NCBI GenBank assembly: GCA_944386885.1
Contig: CALXCU010000137.1
Coordinates: forward strand, 1 to 36,958
Length of the DNA: 36,958 nt
From: an uncultured Oscillospiraceae bacterium
GTDB lineage: Bacteria; Bacillota; Clostridia; Oscillospirales; Oscillospiraceae
Direction of reading: 5' to 3'
Shown here: piece by piece, positions 1 through 8,248 of the stretch
Numbering within the stretch: the stretch's first letter is position 1
Layout: the number at the start of each line of letters is the position of its first letter
The notes under the pieces: model-generated
What the model saw: the letters and a program-made list of their open reading frames with translations, nothing else
Database searches by the model: none
Told to the model about the DNA's origin: nothing
Made by a program: the position numbers and the translations under genes

Positions 1-801
1 AAAAAGCGGCCCCAGATCGTGGTAGCCACCCCCGGCCGGCTGATGGACCACATGAAGCGGCGCACCGTCCGCCTGGACGGGGTGGAGACCGTGGTGCTGG
101 ACGAGGCCGACCGAATGTTGGACATGGGCTTCATCCGGGATGTGACCCGCATTCTGGACCAGATCAAGCACCGGAAAAACCTGGGCATGTTCTCGGCCAC
201 CATCTCCCGGGAGGTGATGGATATCTCCTGGGTCTACCAGCGGGACCCGGTGGAGATCACCGTCCGCCCGGTGGAGGAGTCCAAGCCCGACATCCAGCAG
301 TACCGGGTGGACCTGGACAGCCGGGAGCAGAAGCTGGACACCATTGCCGCCCTCATCACCCACGGCGGCTACGAGCGGGCCATCGCCTTCTGCAACACCA
401 AGAACATGACCGACCGCCTGGCGGGCCTGCTGAAAATGCGGGGCATCTCCTGCGAGGCCATCCACGGCGACATCCAGCAGCGGGTGCGGGAGAAGACCCT
501 GGAGCGTTTTAAGCATGGCGGGCTGCGGGTGCTGGTGGCGACCGACGTGGCCGCCCGGGGCCTGGACATCGACGATGTGGACGCCGTCTTCAACTACGAC
601 GTGCCCGATGAACTGGAGAATTACACCCACCGCATCGGCCGCACCGGCCGGGCCAAGAAACACGGCGTGGCCTACACCTTTGTGGCCAATATCACCGAGG
701 GCATCCGCATGGATGAGATCGTCCGCAACACCAAAGCTGAGATCCAGCGCCTGAAATATGACGCCGACGGCTGCCTGATGCTGGTGGACGGGGATAAGTG
801 A
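1..801 (+). CDS. DEAD-box ATP-dependent RNA helicase, C-terminal part (5' end outside window)
   Basis: ATP-dependent RNA helicase that remodels RNA duplexes, for example in ribosome assembly or cold adaptation. The frame is open from base 1, so the start and motifs Q and I (Walker A) lie upstream. Visible motifs in order are TPGR (Ib), DEAD (II), SAT (III), then the second RecA domain with VATDVAARGLDI (V) and HRIGRTGRAKKHG (VI). The protein stops soon after motif VI plus about 45 residues, so it lacks the long basic or RNA-binding tail of DbpA or full-length CsdA and resembles the shorter RhlE/CshA-like forms. About 266 residues are in view. A hairpin terminator follows at once, so it ends its transcription unit. 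The exact subfamily cannot be fixed without the N-terminus. Confidence 0.93.
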   Translation, partial: KKRPQIVVATPGRLMDHMKRRTVRLDGVETVVLDEADRMLDMGFIRDVTRILDQIKHRKNLGMFSATISREVMDISWVYQRDPVEITVRPVEESKPDIQQYRVDLDSREQKLDTIAALITHGGYERAIAFCNTKNMTDRLAGLLKMRGISCEAIHGDIQQRVREKTLERFKHGGLRVLVATDVAARGLDIDDVDAVFNYDVPDELENYTHRIGRTGRAKKHGVAYTFVANITEGIRMDEIVRNTKAEIQRLKYDADGCLMLVDGDK

Positions 802-805
802 GCCG

Positions 806-836
806 GCGGTCCCGGGTGCGTCCGGGGCCGCTTTTT
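806..836 (+). terminator. Rho-independent terminator of the helicase gene
   Basis: A 10-bp GC-rich stem (806-815 with 822-831, one G-T pair) with a 6-base loop is followed by five T (832-836). It starts 5 bases after the helicase stop codon. Confidence 0.8.
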
Positions 837-874
837 CTGTTTTGGGAACTTTTTTTCTCACCCATAAGAACTGC

Positions 875-904
875 TTTACACGCCCGCCGCCGCTATGATA
901 AAAT
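875..904 (+). promoter_or_regulatory. Sigma-A-type promoter of the DRTGG/hydrogenase operon
   Basis: TTTACA at 875-880 and TAAAAT at 899-904 with an 18-bp spacer (GATAAA at 897-902 with 16 bp is the alternative register). It lies 70 bases before the first gene and after the helicase terminator, where a promoter is needed. Confidence 0.55.
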
Positions 905-973
905 GACCGTATATTCTGGAATGCTCAGTTTATTTTTTTCGCCCGGTATGGGTGTGTCAAAGGAGCGATCACG

Positions 974-1315
974 ATGCGGCTATCGGAGGTAAAGGAAATT
1001 TTATCCGCCCAGGTCCTCTGTGGCGAGGACCGTATGGAGGAAGAGGTGGCCTGTGCCTGCGGCAGCGACTTTCTCAGCGACGTATTGGCCTACGTCCATG
1101 AGCAGAACCTGCTGCTCACCGGCATGGTCAACCCACAGGTCATCCGTACGGTGGAAATGACTGATATCAAATGTGTGGTCTTTGTCCGGGGCAAGCGCCC
1201 GGGGGAGGACATTATCCGCATGGCGCGGGAGCGGGGCATTGTGGTTATGGCCTCGCCGGAACGGCTGTATACCGCCTGCGGGCTCTTATACAGCAAAGGA
1301 CTAAGGGGGAATTAA
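974..1315 (+). CDS. DRTGG domain-containing protein
   Basis: A 113-residue soluble protein matching the stand-alone DRTGG-domain family, which resembles a regulatory domain found in some phosphotransacetylases and CBS proteins. The conserved core is visible as LTGMVNPQVIRTVEMTD followed by a beta-alpha-beta pattern (CVVFVRGKRP, then GIVVMASPERLYTACGLLY). The biochemical role of the family is not known. It is the first gene of a three-gene set; the next start codon lies 3 bases after this stop, so translation is probably coupled. In clostridia small DRTGG proteins recur beside anti-sigma-like ATPases and [FeFe]-hydrogenase-like proteins, which suggests a role in sensing or redox regulation. 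The start is the ATG 7 bases after an AAAGGAGC Shine-Dalgarno. Confidence 0.85.
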   Translation: MRLSEVKEILSAQVLCGEDRMEEEVACACGSDFLSDVLAYVHEQNLLLTGMVNPQVIRTVEMTDIKCVVFVRGKRPGEDIIRMARERGIVVMASPERLYTACGLLYSKGLRGN

Positions 1316-1318
1316 GGA

Positions 1319-1741
1319 ATGGAACCTGTCAGACTGAGTTATCCCGTGGAGGGAGGCGACTTTATTCAGGCCGGAGAGGCCTCCAGCAAGATGAAAATGA
1401 CCCTCAAGAAGCTGGGCCTGCCCGCCGATGTGATCCGCAAGGCGGCCATCTGCATGTATGAGGGGGAGATCAATATGGTCATCCACGCCAACGGCGGCCG
1501 GGCCGATGTGGAGATCACCATGGATCAGATCACCCTGCGCATGGTGGACCAGGGCCCCGGCATCCCCGACGTGGCCCGGGCCATGGAGGAGGGCTATTCC
1601 ACCGCCGGACCGGAGGTGCGCAGCCTGGGGTTCGGCGCGGGCATGGGCCTGCCCAATATGAAGCGCTACTCCGACGAGCTGCACATCGATACCGAGCTGG
1701 GCAAGGGCACCACGGTGATCATGAAGATCAAGATCGGGTAG
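1319..1741 (+). CDS. ATP-binding protein of the anti-sigma factor (RsbW/SpoIIAB) type
   Basis: A 140-residue single-domain GHKL ATPase. The N-box region is VIRKAAICMYEGEINMVIHANGG (about residues 39-61), the G1 box DQGPGIPD (about 77-84) and the G2 part GFGAGMGLPNMKRYSDEL. A C-terminal strand, LGKGTTVIMKIKI, closes the fold. Family members are serine kinases that phosphorylate anti-anti-sigma partners or hold sigma factors; no sigma factor or anti-anti-sigma gene is nearby, so the partner is unknown. It lies between the DRTGG gene (3-base gap) and the hydrogenase-like gene (5-base gap), implying one operon and possibly a phosphorylation output for a hydrogenase-like sensor. That link is inference from gene order. 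Confidence 0.85.
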   Translation: MEPVRLSYPVEGGDFIQAGEASSKMKMTLKKLGLPADVIRKAAICMYEGEINMVIHANGGRADVEITMDQITLRMVDQGPGIPDVARAMEEGYSTAGPEVRSLGFGAGMGLPNMKRYSDELHIDTELGKGTTVIMKIKIG

Positions 1742-1746
1742 GAGCT

Positions 1747-3063
1747 ATGAAACACGCTGTTGTCCTGGATGGAACGCGCTGCCGGGGCTGCACCACCTGT
1801 ATCAAAAACTGCCCCACCGAGGCCATCCGAGTCCGCCAGGGCAAGGCCGCCATCCTCTCTGACCGGTGCATCGACTGCGGCCGGTGCATCCAGGTCTGCC
1901 CCCACCGGGCCATCCGCTCGGTGAGCGACTCCCTGGACCGGCTCAAGGACTTCCGCTACTGCGTGGCGGTGCCGGAGCCCGCGCTGTACGGGCAGTTCCG
2001 CCATCTGGAGCAGGTGGACCAGGTCCTCAACGGCCTTCTGCATATCGGCTTTCATAAGATCTTTGAGGCCGCCAAGGCCGCCGAAATCTTGGCCGAATAT
2101 GTTGCACGGCGGATAGAAGGCTCCCCTGCCAAGTTTCCCCTCATCTCCCCTCAGTGCCCGGCCATCCTGCGCCTGATCCGCATCCGCTTTCCCCGGCTCA
2201 TCCCCCATCTGGACCCACTGGTCATGCCCATGGAGCTGGCCGCCACCCTGGCCCGGAAGGAGGCCTGTGCCGAGACGGGCCTGCCGCCGGAAGAGATCGG
2301 TGTCTTTGCCATTGTCCCCTGCCCCGCCAAGGTCACCGCCGCCCACAGCCCCGAAGGGCTCTCCCAGCCGGTGCTGGATGGGGCACTGTCCATTCGGGAC
2401 GTGTACCTGCGCCTGCTCCGCCCTATGGAGGGGCAGAATAACCTCCTTCCCCTGAGCGCATCGGGCGCCACAGGGGTGGGCGTGGCCATGTCCGGCGGAG
2501 CCTCTCACGCCCGCCAGGCCAAGCGTTATGTGGCGGTGGATGGTATCGAAAACTGCATTCAGATGCTGGAGGAAATTGAGGACGGCCGGCAGCCTGACGT
2601 AGATTTTATTGAGCTCGCTGCCTGTACGCAGGGGTGCGTAGGAGGGTGCCTGACGGTGGAAAACCCATACGCGGCCAAGATGCGTCTGCGGCGGCTGATG
2701 GATGAAATGTCCCCCACCTCTTCCTGGCCCGCCGAACCGGAGGAGCTGGACCAGGAGATCATTACGTTTTCCCGCACCCCCCAGTACAGCCCCGCCTTCC
2801 GGCTGGACCCAGACCGGGCGGAGGCCATGGCCAAGCATCTGCGCATTCAGGCTCTGGAGGCATCTCTGCCCGGCCTCCACTGCGGTTCCTGCGGGGCCCC
2901 CAACTGCCGGGCCTTTGCCGAGGATGTGGTGCTTGGCCGGGCTTCGGCGGACGACTGTATTTTTAAGGTCCGGGAGCGTATGCGGGATGTGGCCGGGCCC
3001 GAGTCAGATGCCTATCTCCCGCCCCCTTTCCGGCAGAAAAAACCCCGGGAAGGCTCCGAGTAA
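1747..3063 (+). CDS. [FeFe]-hydrogenase-like protein with 2x[4Fe-4S] N-terminus and C-terminal Fe-S domain; probably sensory
   Basis: A 438-residue cytoplasmic iron-sulfur protein. Two ferredoxin clusters lie at the N-terminus (C12, C15, C18, C22 and C41, C44, C47, C51). The H-cluster domain follows, with L1 as SPQCP (C137), L2 as VPCPAK (C192) and L3 as AACTQGCVGG (C293, C297), so all four H-cluster ligand cysteines are kept. The proton-relay cysteine just before the L1 ligand in catalytic enzymes (TSCCP) is Gln136. At the C-terminus C379, C382, C387 and C404 form a CX2CX4CX16C cluster domain of the kind seen in PF04060. There is no NADH-binding or accessory subunit gene. Together with the ATPase and DRTGG neighbours this points to an H2- or redox-sensing relative of the group C/D hydrogenases rather than a turnover enzyme; that is inference. 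Confidence 0.85.
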   Translation: MKHAVVLDGTRCRGCTTCIKNCPTEAIRVRQGKAAILSDRCIDCGRCIQVCPHRAIRSVSDSLDRLKDFRYCVAVPEPALYGQFRHLEQVDQVLNGLLHIGFHKIFEAAKAAEILAEYVARRIEGSPAKFPLISPQCPAILRLIRIRFPRLIPHLDPLVMPMELAATLARKEACAETGLPPEEIGVFAIVPCPAKVTAAHSPEGLSQPVLDGALSIRDVYLRLLRPMEGQNNLLPLSASGATGVGVAMSGGASHARQAKRYVAVDGIENCIQMLEEIEDGRQPDVDFIELAACTQGCVGGCLTVENPYAAKMRLRRLMDEMSPTSSWPAEPEELDQEIITFSRTPQYSPAFRLDPDRAEAMAKHLRIQALEASLPGLHCGSCGAPNCRAFAEDVVLGRASADDCIFKVRERMRDVAGPESDAYLPPPFRQKKPREGSE

Positions 3064-3070
3064 CCACCCC

Positions 3071-3095
3071 GGGCGGCGCGCTGCGCCGCCCTTTT
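3071..3095 (+). terminator. Terminator after the hydrogenase-like gene
   Basis: A perfect 9-bp GC stem (3071-3079 with 3083-3091) with a 3-base loop and TTTT. It lies between the hydrogenase-like gene and the Shine-Dalgarno of the next gene. No separate promoter is evident after it, so the next gene may live on read-through. Confidence 0.7.
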
Positions 3096-3112
3096 GGGAA
3101 GGAGGATCGCCC

Positions 3113-4810
3113 ATGTTCTGTGCCCGCTGTGGAACCCCCTGTGCGGAGAACGCCGTCTTTTGCGCCCACTGCGGCGCCGCCCTCCAGGCGGAGGGCGGTA
3201 TGGTGTCCGAGCCGCCGGGAGGACCTCCCCAGGCACCGCCTCCCGCGCCTGTTTTCTCACAGGAGCCCTCTTTCACCTCCCCTCAGGCGGCCCGCCGCGC
3301 CCTCCGCCCCCGGCGGCCCTTCCGCCGTCTCTCCCACCGGACGGGAGAGGCCCTCACCGCCGGGGTACTGATCCTGCTGGTGCTCCTGCTGGCCCTTACG
3401 CCCCGGGGGACAGGCGGTCCAGAGATCGGCCCGCCCCGGTCAGCCGGTCTCTATGGAGCAAACGCAGAATTTATGGACGGCCAGTACATCTACTACGATG
3501 GAGCATTGGTGGCCGGCCCGGAGGAGGGACTTATCCTCTATCAAGACTTGGGGCTCGATGGAGCGCTCCTCACCGATTATCAGGACTACTACTATCTGGA
3601 TGCGGACGGCCTCACCCCTCTGCCCGAGGTGGCCCCCTCCGAATGGGCCTTGGGCGAGGACTGCATGTGGTACATCAATGACGAAGGGCTCTGGCAGCTC
3701 TCTTACGACGGCAGTCAGCCCGCCCTCATGGACGCGGCCGCCACAGATGCCGCAGGGCCCGTATGTTCTCCCTCGGGGGACGCGGTCGTCTATGCTGCCT
3801 ATGGCGGGCAGGACGAGCTGGAACTGCGCCTGTGCCGCTCCGGCGGGCGGGTGTATACCGTCTCCCCCTGGGGCGGCGTTCCGGTGGCGGTGAGCGACGG
3901 CGGGAGGTACGTCTACTACCTGCCCGGCGGAGACGCGTCCACCGGCGGAAACGACTTGACCCAGGCCATGGACGAACAGGCAAATCTTCTTCTCTGGGAT
4001 GGAGACGATATCCGCCCCGCAGCCTTCGGACAGCTCTATGCCAGCTTTTTCAACTGGGACGGTACTCAGGCCGCCATCTGCACCGAGGCGGGCGCCTTTT
4101 TGGTGGAGGGAAACCAGGTTTTTTACCAGCCCGAAATGCTCCTGCCCCTCTCCTACGCCGCTCTGTCCACCGGCTGGGATGAGCTGGTGCGCACCATGGG
4201 AGATTACTGCTATTATTTGAATGTGGAGGATCTCACCGGAAGCCTCTTCCTCCACTACCAGAGCGACGGCTCGCTTTCCCTCGACCGCTGGAACGGCGGA
4301 GACCACATGGAGGAATTGGTCTGGGTCTGGAGTTCGGTTGCCCAGGATAACTCCTACCGTCTCACTCCTGCGGGTGACGCGGGGGCCTGGTACACTCAGG
4401 ACGACGGCATCTACTATCTGGACCGGCAGGGCCGGGCAGAGCGGATCTTGGAGTCCGACCGGCCCGCAGACGAGCTCTATTTCATCGCCGCCAGCCCGGA
4501 GGGGGAGTGTCTCCTCTACGGAGACAGCGAGACCATGTTCTTCCTCACTCGGGACGGGACTCAGCGTACGCTGAGCGGGACCGGCCGCTGGTACAATCTC
4601 TGGACCTGTTTTTATGGGGTCTACTACTGGAACGAGAGCGGCCTTTTCTTTGTCTCCTGGGACGGCGGGGAACCCCGGGCGTTTGACCTGGGGGCGGTGC
4701 GCTCCAGCCAGGGCACCAGCGCGGGCCTCATGGTCACCGCCGCCGGGGCCGACGGGCTGGAACACATCTGGCACATCCTCCCAGGGCGGGATCCCATTCA
4801 GATCTCCTAA
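3113..4810 (+). CDS. Zinc-ribbon membrane protein with a repeat-rich (propeller-like) outer domain
   Basis: A 565-residue protein of unknown function. The N-terminus is a zinc ribbon (CARCG and CAHCG; C3, C6, C17, C20), followed by a Pro-rich linker (about 31-60), a basic stretch and one membrane helix at about 80-96. The remaining ~460 residues are predicted outside the cell and contain repeated short motifs of the type GQYIYYDG, DDYYYLDADG, DGIYYLDRQG and NESGLFFVSWDGG, as in DUF5050-like or beta-propeller repeats. The ATG is chosen because AAGGAGG lies 10 bases upstream and the zinc ribbon begins there; the same frame is open further upstream but only as a shadow of the previous gene. The family often sits in envelope loci. 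No catalytic residues are recognised. Confidence 0.75.
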   Translation: MFCARCGTPCAENAVFCAHCGAALQAEGGMVSEPPGGPPQAPPPAPVFSQEPSFTSPQAARRALRPRRPFRRLSHRTGEALTAGVLILLVLLLALTPRGTGGPEIGPPRSAGLYGANAEFMDGQYIYYDGALVAGPEEGLILYQDLGLDGALLTDYQDYYYLDADGLTPLPEVAPSEWALGEDCMWYINDEGLWQLSYDGSQPALMDAAATDAAGPVCSPSGDAVVYAAYGGQDELELRLCRSGGRVYTVSPWGGVPVAVSDGGRYVYYLPGGDASTGGNDLTQAMDEQANLLLWDGDDIRPAAFGQLYASFFNWDGTQAAICTEAGAFLVEGNQVFYQPEMLLPLSYAALSTGWDELVRTMGDYCYYLNVEDLTGSLFLHYQSDGSLSLDRWNGGDHMEELVWVWSSVAQDNSYRLTPAGDAGAWYTQDDGIYYLDRQGRAERILESDRPADELYFIAASPEGECLLYGDSETMFFLTRDGTQRTLSGTGRWYNLWTCFYGVYYWNESGLFFVSWDGGEPRAFDLGAVRSSQGTSAGLMVTAAGADGLEHIWHILPGRDPIQIS

Positions 4811-4821
4811 CTAATTGTAGT

Positions 4822-4858
4822 GGGCCTGCACGGAAAATTCCGCGCAGGCCCCGTCTTT
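4822..4858 (+). terminator. Terminator after the zinc-ribbon gene
   Basis: Stem of 8 bp (4822-4829 with 4844-4851) topped by an inner 5-bp stem (4831-4835 with 4838-4842), then a T-rich tail. Confidence 0.7.
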
Positions 4859-4861
4859 TCC

Positions 4862-4890
4862 TTGCCATTGGGCGAAAAACTAGATATGAT
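4862..4890 (+). promoter_or_regulatory. Sigma-A promoter of the hybrid histidine kinase
   Basis: TTGCCA (4862-4867) and TATGAT (4885-4890) with a 17-bp spacer, 30 bases before the kinase start and after a terminator. Confidence 0.65.
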
Positions 4891-4920
4891 GAAAGCTCCA
4901 GCCTATCCTAGGAGGTACCC

Positions 4921-6702
4921 ATGAGACACAAATCCGTATCATCCCAGCTTCCGAAGCTCTGGCTGCTGCCCTGGGCCGTCCTCTTCCTGGCCCTGAGTGC
5001 CGCGGCTCTGCTGGGGGCGGGCCGGGCCAGGGGGACGCTGCTCCTGACCGCCCTCCAGGGCCTGTCCCTGTTTTTGCTGCTCCTCTTGTCTGTCCAGAGC
5101 CTGCGCCGGGACCGGCAGGGCCGCCGGGCGGTCAACTGCTTTGAAGCCCTGGGCCGGACCTACTACGCCGTGGCCCTCATCAACGCCCGGGAGGGCTCCT
5201 GCGAAGTCATCAAACACGACCTGCTCTCCCCCGAAGGGCGGGCGGAGGCGGAGGATTACGCCGGATTCCTACGCCTGGTCTTCCGTTCCATCCCCGACGC
5301 GGGGGAGCGGGAGCACTTCGCCCGGCAATTCTCCCGGGAGCGCCTCCACGCCCTGTGCGCCGGGGAACGGGAACGATGCTATCTGGAGTATCAGCGCGAC
5401 TGGGGAGATGAACTGCGCTGGGTGGCGGCGGAGGCCTTTGCCGTCCCGGGGGAACGGAGGCGGGAGGACGTCATCATGGCCTTCCGCCTGATCCACGCGG
5501 CCAAGACAGCCCAGCTGGAGCGCAGCCGCCTGCTGCGGGAGTCCCTGGAGAGCGCCCGCACCGCCGCCCGGGCCAAGGACGACTTCCTCTCCCGCATGAG
5601 CCACGACATGCGCACGCCCATGAACGCAGTAATCGGCTTTACTGATCTGGCCCGGCGGAGCCTGGACGACCGGGAGAAGGCGGAGGCCTGTCTGGACAAG
5701 GTGGAGGTGGCCTCCCGGCAGCTGCTCCACCTGATCAACGAGGTGCTGGACACCGCCAAAATTGAGCAGGGGAAGATGGAGCTTCAGCTCTCCCCAGTGG
5801 ACCTGGCCGCCCAGGTGCGGGAGACGGCCTCCCTCTTCCAAATGCAGGCCCAAGCCCAGGGAAAGGACTTCCAGCTGGAAGTGCCCCCCTTCTCCCATCC
5901 GGTGGTGGAGACCGACCAGCGGCGGTTGGAGCAGATCCTCAACAACCTGCTCTCCAACGCAGTCAAGTACACGCCGCCTGGGGGCTCTATCCGCCTCTCG
6001 GCCCGGGAGGAGCCGGGGGACCGGCCCGACTGGCACATCTACCGCTTCACTGTCTCGGACACCGGCATCGGCATGTCCCCCGCCTTTTTGGAGCGGCTCT
6101 TCCTCCCCTTTGAGCGGGAGGACACCTCCATGTCCAATCAGGTCTCCGGCGTGGGGCTGGGTATGGCCATCACCCGGAACCTGGTGCAGCTCATGGGCGG
6201 GCGCATCGACGTGGAGAGCATCCAGGGACAGGGCTCCCGCTTTACGGTGGCCCTGCCGTGCCCGGCGGCTCAAGTGCCCGGCATGCCGGAGGAATCCCCC
6301 GCCGCCGGAGCTTTTTCGCTCCGGGGGCTGCGCCTCCTGCTGGCAGAGGACAACCCCCTCAATCGCGAGGTCGCCGCAGAGCTTCTGGGGCTGGAAGGGG
6401 CTCAGGTCACCGCTGTCCAGGACGGTCGGGCGGCGGTGGCGGCGGTGAAAAACGCGCCGCCCGGAGCCTTCGACGCCGTCTTGATGGACATTCAGATGCC
6501 CGTGCTGGACGGCTACGCCGCCGCCCGGGCCATCCGCGCCCTGGAGCGGCCCGATGCGGAGACGCTGCCCATCCTGGCCCTGACGGCCAACGCCTTTGCC
6601 GACGATGTGATCGCCGCCCGGCAGGCGGGCATGAACGGCCACGTGGCCAAGCCGGTAGACTTGGATAAGCTCCGGGCCGCTCTGGCCGCCGTACTGCGCT
6701 AG
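4921..6702 (+). CDS. Hybrid sensor histidine kinase/response regulator
   Basis: A 593-residue membrane kinase. Two helices at about 13-32 and 38-60 anchor it with almost no outer loop. A cytoplasmic PAS-like region (about 70-200) precedes the HisKA domain with SHDMRTPMNAVIGF (phospho-acceptor H228). The ATPase domain shows the N box NNLLSNAVKYTPPGG (from N341), the G1 box DTGIGM (380-385) and the G2 box GVGLGMAI. A C-terminal receiver domain (about 470-593) carries LLLAEDNPLN, the acceptor D523 in VLMDIQMPVLDG, and K577 in HVAKPVD. No DNA-binding regulator or Hpt protein is adjacent, so the downstream partner is unknown. The tiny periplasmic loop suggests sensing in the membrane or cytoplasm. 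The start ATG has AGGAGGT 5 bases upstream. Confidence 0.92.
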   Translation: MRHKSVSSQLPKLWLLPWAVLFLALSAAALLGAGRARGTLLLTALQGLSLFLLLLLSVQSLRRDRQGRRAVNCFEALGRTYYAVALINAREGSCEVIKHDLLSPEGRAEAEDYAGFLRLVFRSIPDAGEREHFARQFSRERLHALCAGERERCYLEYQRDWGDELRWVAAEAFAVPGERRREDVIMAFRLIHAAKTAQLERSRLLRESLESARTAARAKDDFLSRMSHDMRTPMNAVIGFTDLARRSLDDREKAEACLDKVEVASRQLLHLINEVLDTAKIEQGKMELQLSPVDLAAQVRETASLFQMQAQAQGKDFQLEVPPFSHPVVETDQRRLEQILNNLLSNAVKYTPPGGSIRLSAREEPGDRPDWHIYRFTVSDTGIGMSPAFLERLFLPFEREDTSMSNQVSGVGLGMAITRNLVQLMGGRIDVESIQGQGSRFTVALPCPAAQVPGMPEESPAAGAFSLRGLRLLLAEDNPLNREVAAELLGLEGAQVTAVQDGRAAVAAVKNAPPGAFDAVLMDIQMPVLDGYAAARAIRALERPDAETLPILALTANAFADDVIAARQAGMNGHVAKPVDLDKLRAALAAVLR

Positions 6703-6736
6703 GGGCCAAAGTTTTGCCCGCCCGGGCCGTTTGCGC

Positions 6737-6766
6737 TTGTCCCCCTTTTGGCTCCTGTGTTATAAT
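6737..6766 (+). promoter_or_regulatory. Promoter of selAB
   Basis: A perfect TATAAT at 6761-6766, with TTGTCC at 6737-6742 and an 18-bp spacer. It gives a leader of about 65 bases before selA that contains two hairpins. Confidence 0.6.
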
Positions 6767-6779
6767 GGGACAAACAGCG

Positions 6780-6820
6780 CCCGCCGCCGGCGGGTTATCA
6801 CCGGGGGCCCATTTCCCCCG
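6780..6820 (+). promoter_or_regulatory. Two leader hairpins in front of selA
   Basis: Hairpin 1 is a 6-bp GC stem (6780-6785 with 6789-6794, 3-base loop). Hairpin 2 is a 6-bp stem (6802-6807 with 6815-6820, 7-base loop) ending right before the CAGGAGG Shine-Dalgarno. In E. coli the selAB mRNA carries a SECIS-like hairpin near its start that binds SelB and lowers translation. Whether these hairpins do the same is inference from position. Confidence 0.4.
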
Positions 6821-6837
6821 CAGGAGGTCCTGCCACT

Positions 6838-8235
6838 ATGGATAAAAACCTCTTCCAGCAGCTGCCTAAGATGGACGTGCTGCTGGCCCATCCCGCCTTT
6901 GTTGCCGCCCAGGACGAGGGCATGCCCTACCACGCCCTGAAAGAGGCCGCCCGGGCCGTTCTGGACGAGCTGCGCCAAGGCATTCTGGACGGCGCCGTCA
7001 CCGCCCTGCCCGGCCTGGAGGAGCTCGCCGGGCGCGCCCTGGCCCGGGCCCGGGAGGCCTGCCGCCCCCACCTGCGCGCGGTGATCAACGCCACCGGCGT
7101 GGTGCTCCACACCAATCTGGGCCGCGCCCCTCTGGGGGAGGCCGCCGCCCTGGCCGTTTACGAGGCCGCCCGGGGCTACTCCAATCTGGAGTATGACCTG
7201 GAGCAGGGCCGGCGGGGAAGCCGCTTCTCCCACGTGGACCAGCTCCTCTGCTCCCTCACTGGGGCGGAGGCCGCCCTGGCCGTGAACAACAACGCCGCCG
7301 CCGTCTTTCTCATGCTCTCCGCCCTGGCCGCCGGGAAAAAGGTGGCTATCTCCCGGGGAGAGCTGGTGGAAATCGGCGGCTCCTTCCGGGTGCCTGAGAT
7401 CATGGCCCGCAGCGGGGCCGAGCTCATCGAGGTGGGCACCACCAACAAGACCCACCTGTCCGACTACCGCCGGGCGGTGGAGGAGCAGGGGGCTGAGATC
7501 CTCCTGAAGGTTCACACCAGCAACTTCCAGCTCATTGGCTTTACGGAAGAGGTCTCCCTGGAGGATCTGGTGGCCCTGGGCCGGGAGAAGGGCATCCCCG
7601 TCTTCCACGACCTGGGCAGCGGGGCCCTCTTCAACGACCCGGCTCTGGGTGTGCCCGCCGGCCCCACGGTGGAGGAGAGCGTCAAGGCCGGGGCCGACGT
7701 GGTCTGCTTCTCGGGAGACAAACTTCTGGGCGGGCCCCAGGCGGGCATTGCCCTGGGCAAGAAGGCTTACATCCAGGCCATGAAGAAGGATCAATTCGCC
7801 CGGGTGGTGCGCATCGACAAGCTGACCCTCTCCGCCCTGGAGACCACCCTGCGCTTCTACCAGGACCATGCCCTGGCCGCCAAGAGCATCCCGGTGCTCT
7901 CCATGCTGGGGGCCTCTCAGGAGACCCTGAAGGCCCGCGCCCTGGAACAGGCCCAGCGCCTGAAGGAGCGTCTGGGGAACCGGTGTGCCGTCACGACCGG
8001 CCCCGATGTGGGAGAGGTGGGGGGCGGAAGCCTCCCCGGCGTGCCCCTGCCCACCTGGGTCGTGGAGCTCCAGCCCACAAACCTGTCGGTCTCTGCCCTG
8101 GAGGCCGCCCTGCGGCGCTGGGAGACCCCCATTGTGGGCCGGGTGAGCCACGACCGCTATCTCCTGGACCCCCGGACCCTCACCGCAGGGGATTGGGAGG
8201 AGATTCTCCGGGCCCTGGACGCCATTCTGCTGTAA
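6838..8235 (+). CDS. selA: L-seryl-tRNA(Sec) selenium transferase
   Basis: PLP enzyme that converts seryl-tRNA(Sec) to selenocysteinyl-tRNA(Sec) with selenophosphate, the product of SelD. Length 465 residues, normal for bacterial SelA. The N-terminal domain (LPKMDVLLAHPAF onwards) binds tRNA. INATGVVLHTNLGRAPL is the hallmark start of the catalytic domain, and the PLP lysine is K295 in CFSGDKLLGGPQAGI, the same number as in E. coli. The ATG has AGGAGG 10 bases upstream. selB follows after 13 bases and the tRNA gene after that, so the full SelA-SelB-tRNA set is together. selD is not in this window. Confidence 0.97.
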   Translation: MDKNLFQQLPKMDVLLAHPAFVAAQDEGMPYHALKEAARAVLDELRQGILDGAVTALPGLEELAGRALARAREACRPHLRAVINATGVVLHTNLGRAPLGEAAALAVYEAARGYSNLEYDLEQGRRGSRFSHVDQLLCSLTGAEAALAVNNNAAAVFLMLSALAAGKKVAISRGELVEIGGSFRVPEIMARSGAELIEVGTTNKTHLSDYRRAVEEQGAEILLKVHTSNFQLIGFTEEVSLEDLVALGREKGIPVFHDLGSGALFNDPALGVPAGPTVEESVKAGADVVCFSGDKLLGGPQAGIALGKKAYIQAMKKDQFARVVRIDKLTLSALETTLRFYQDHALAAKSIPVLSMLGASQETLKARALEQAQRLKERLGNRCAVTTGPDVGEVGGGSLPGVPLPTWVVELQPTNLSVSALEAALRRWETPIVGRVSHDRYLLDPRTLTAGDWEEILRALDAILL

Positions 8236-8248
8236 AGGAGCGCTCTCC

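Noticed and set aside
798..992. A 64-codon frame between the helicase and the DRTGG gene
   Set aside because: It spans a terminator and a promoter and has no ribosome site or recognisable pattern.
1666..2880. A 404-codon minus-strand frame opposite the hydrogenase-like gene
   Set aside because: The plus-strand protein has complete Fe-S motifs and operon spacing; this one has none.
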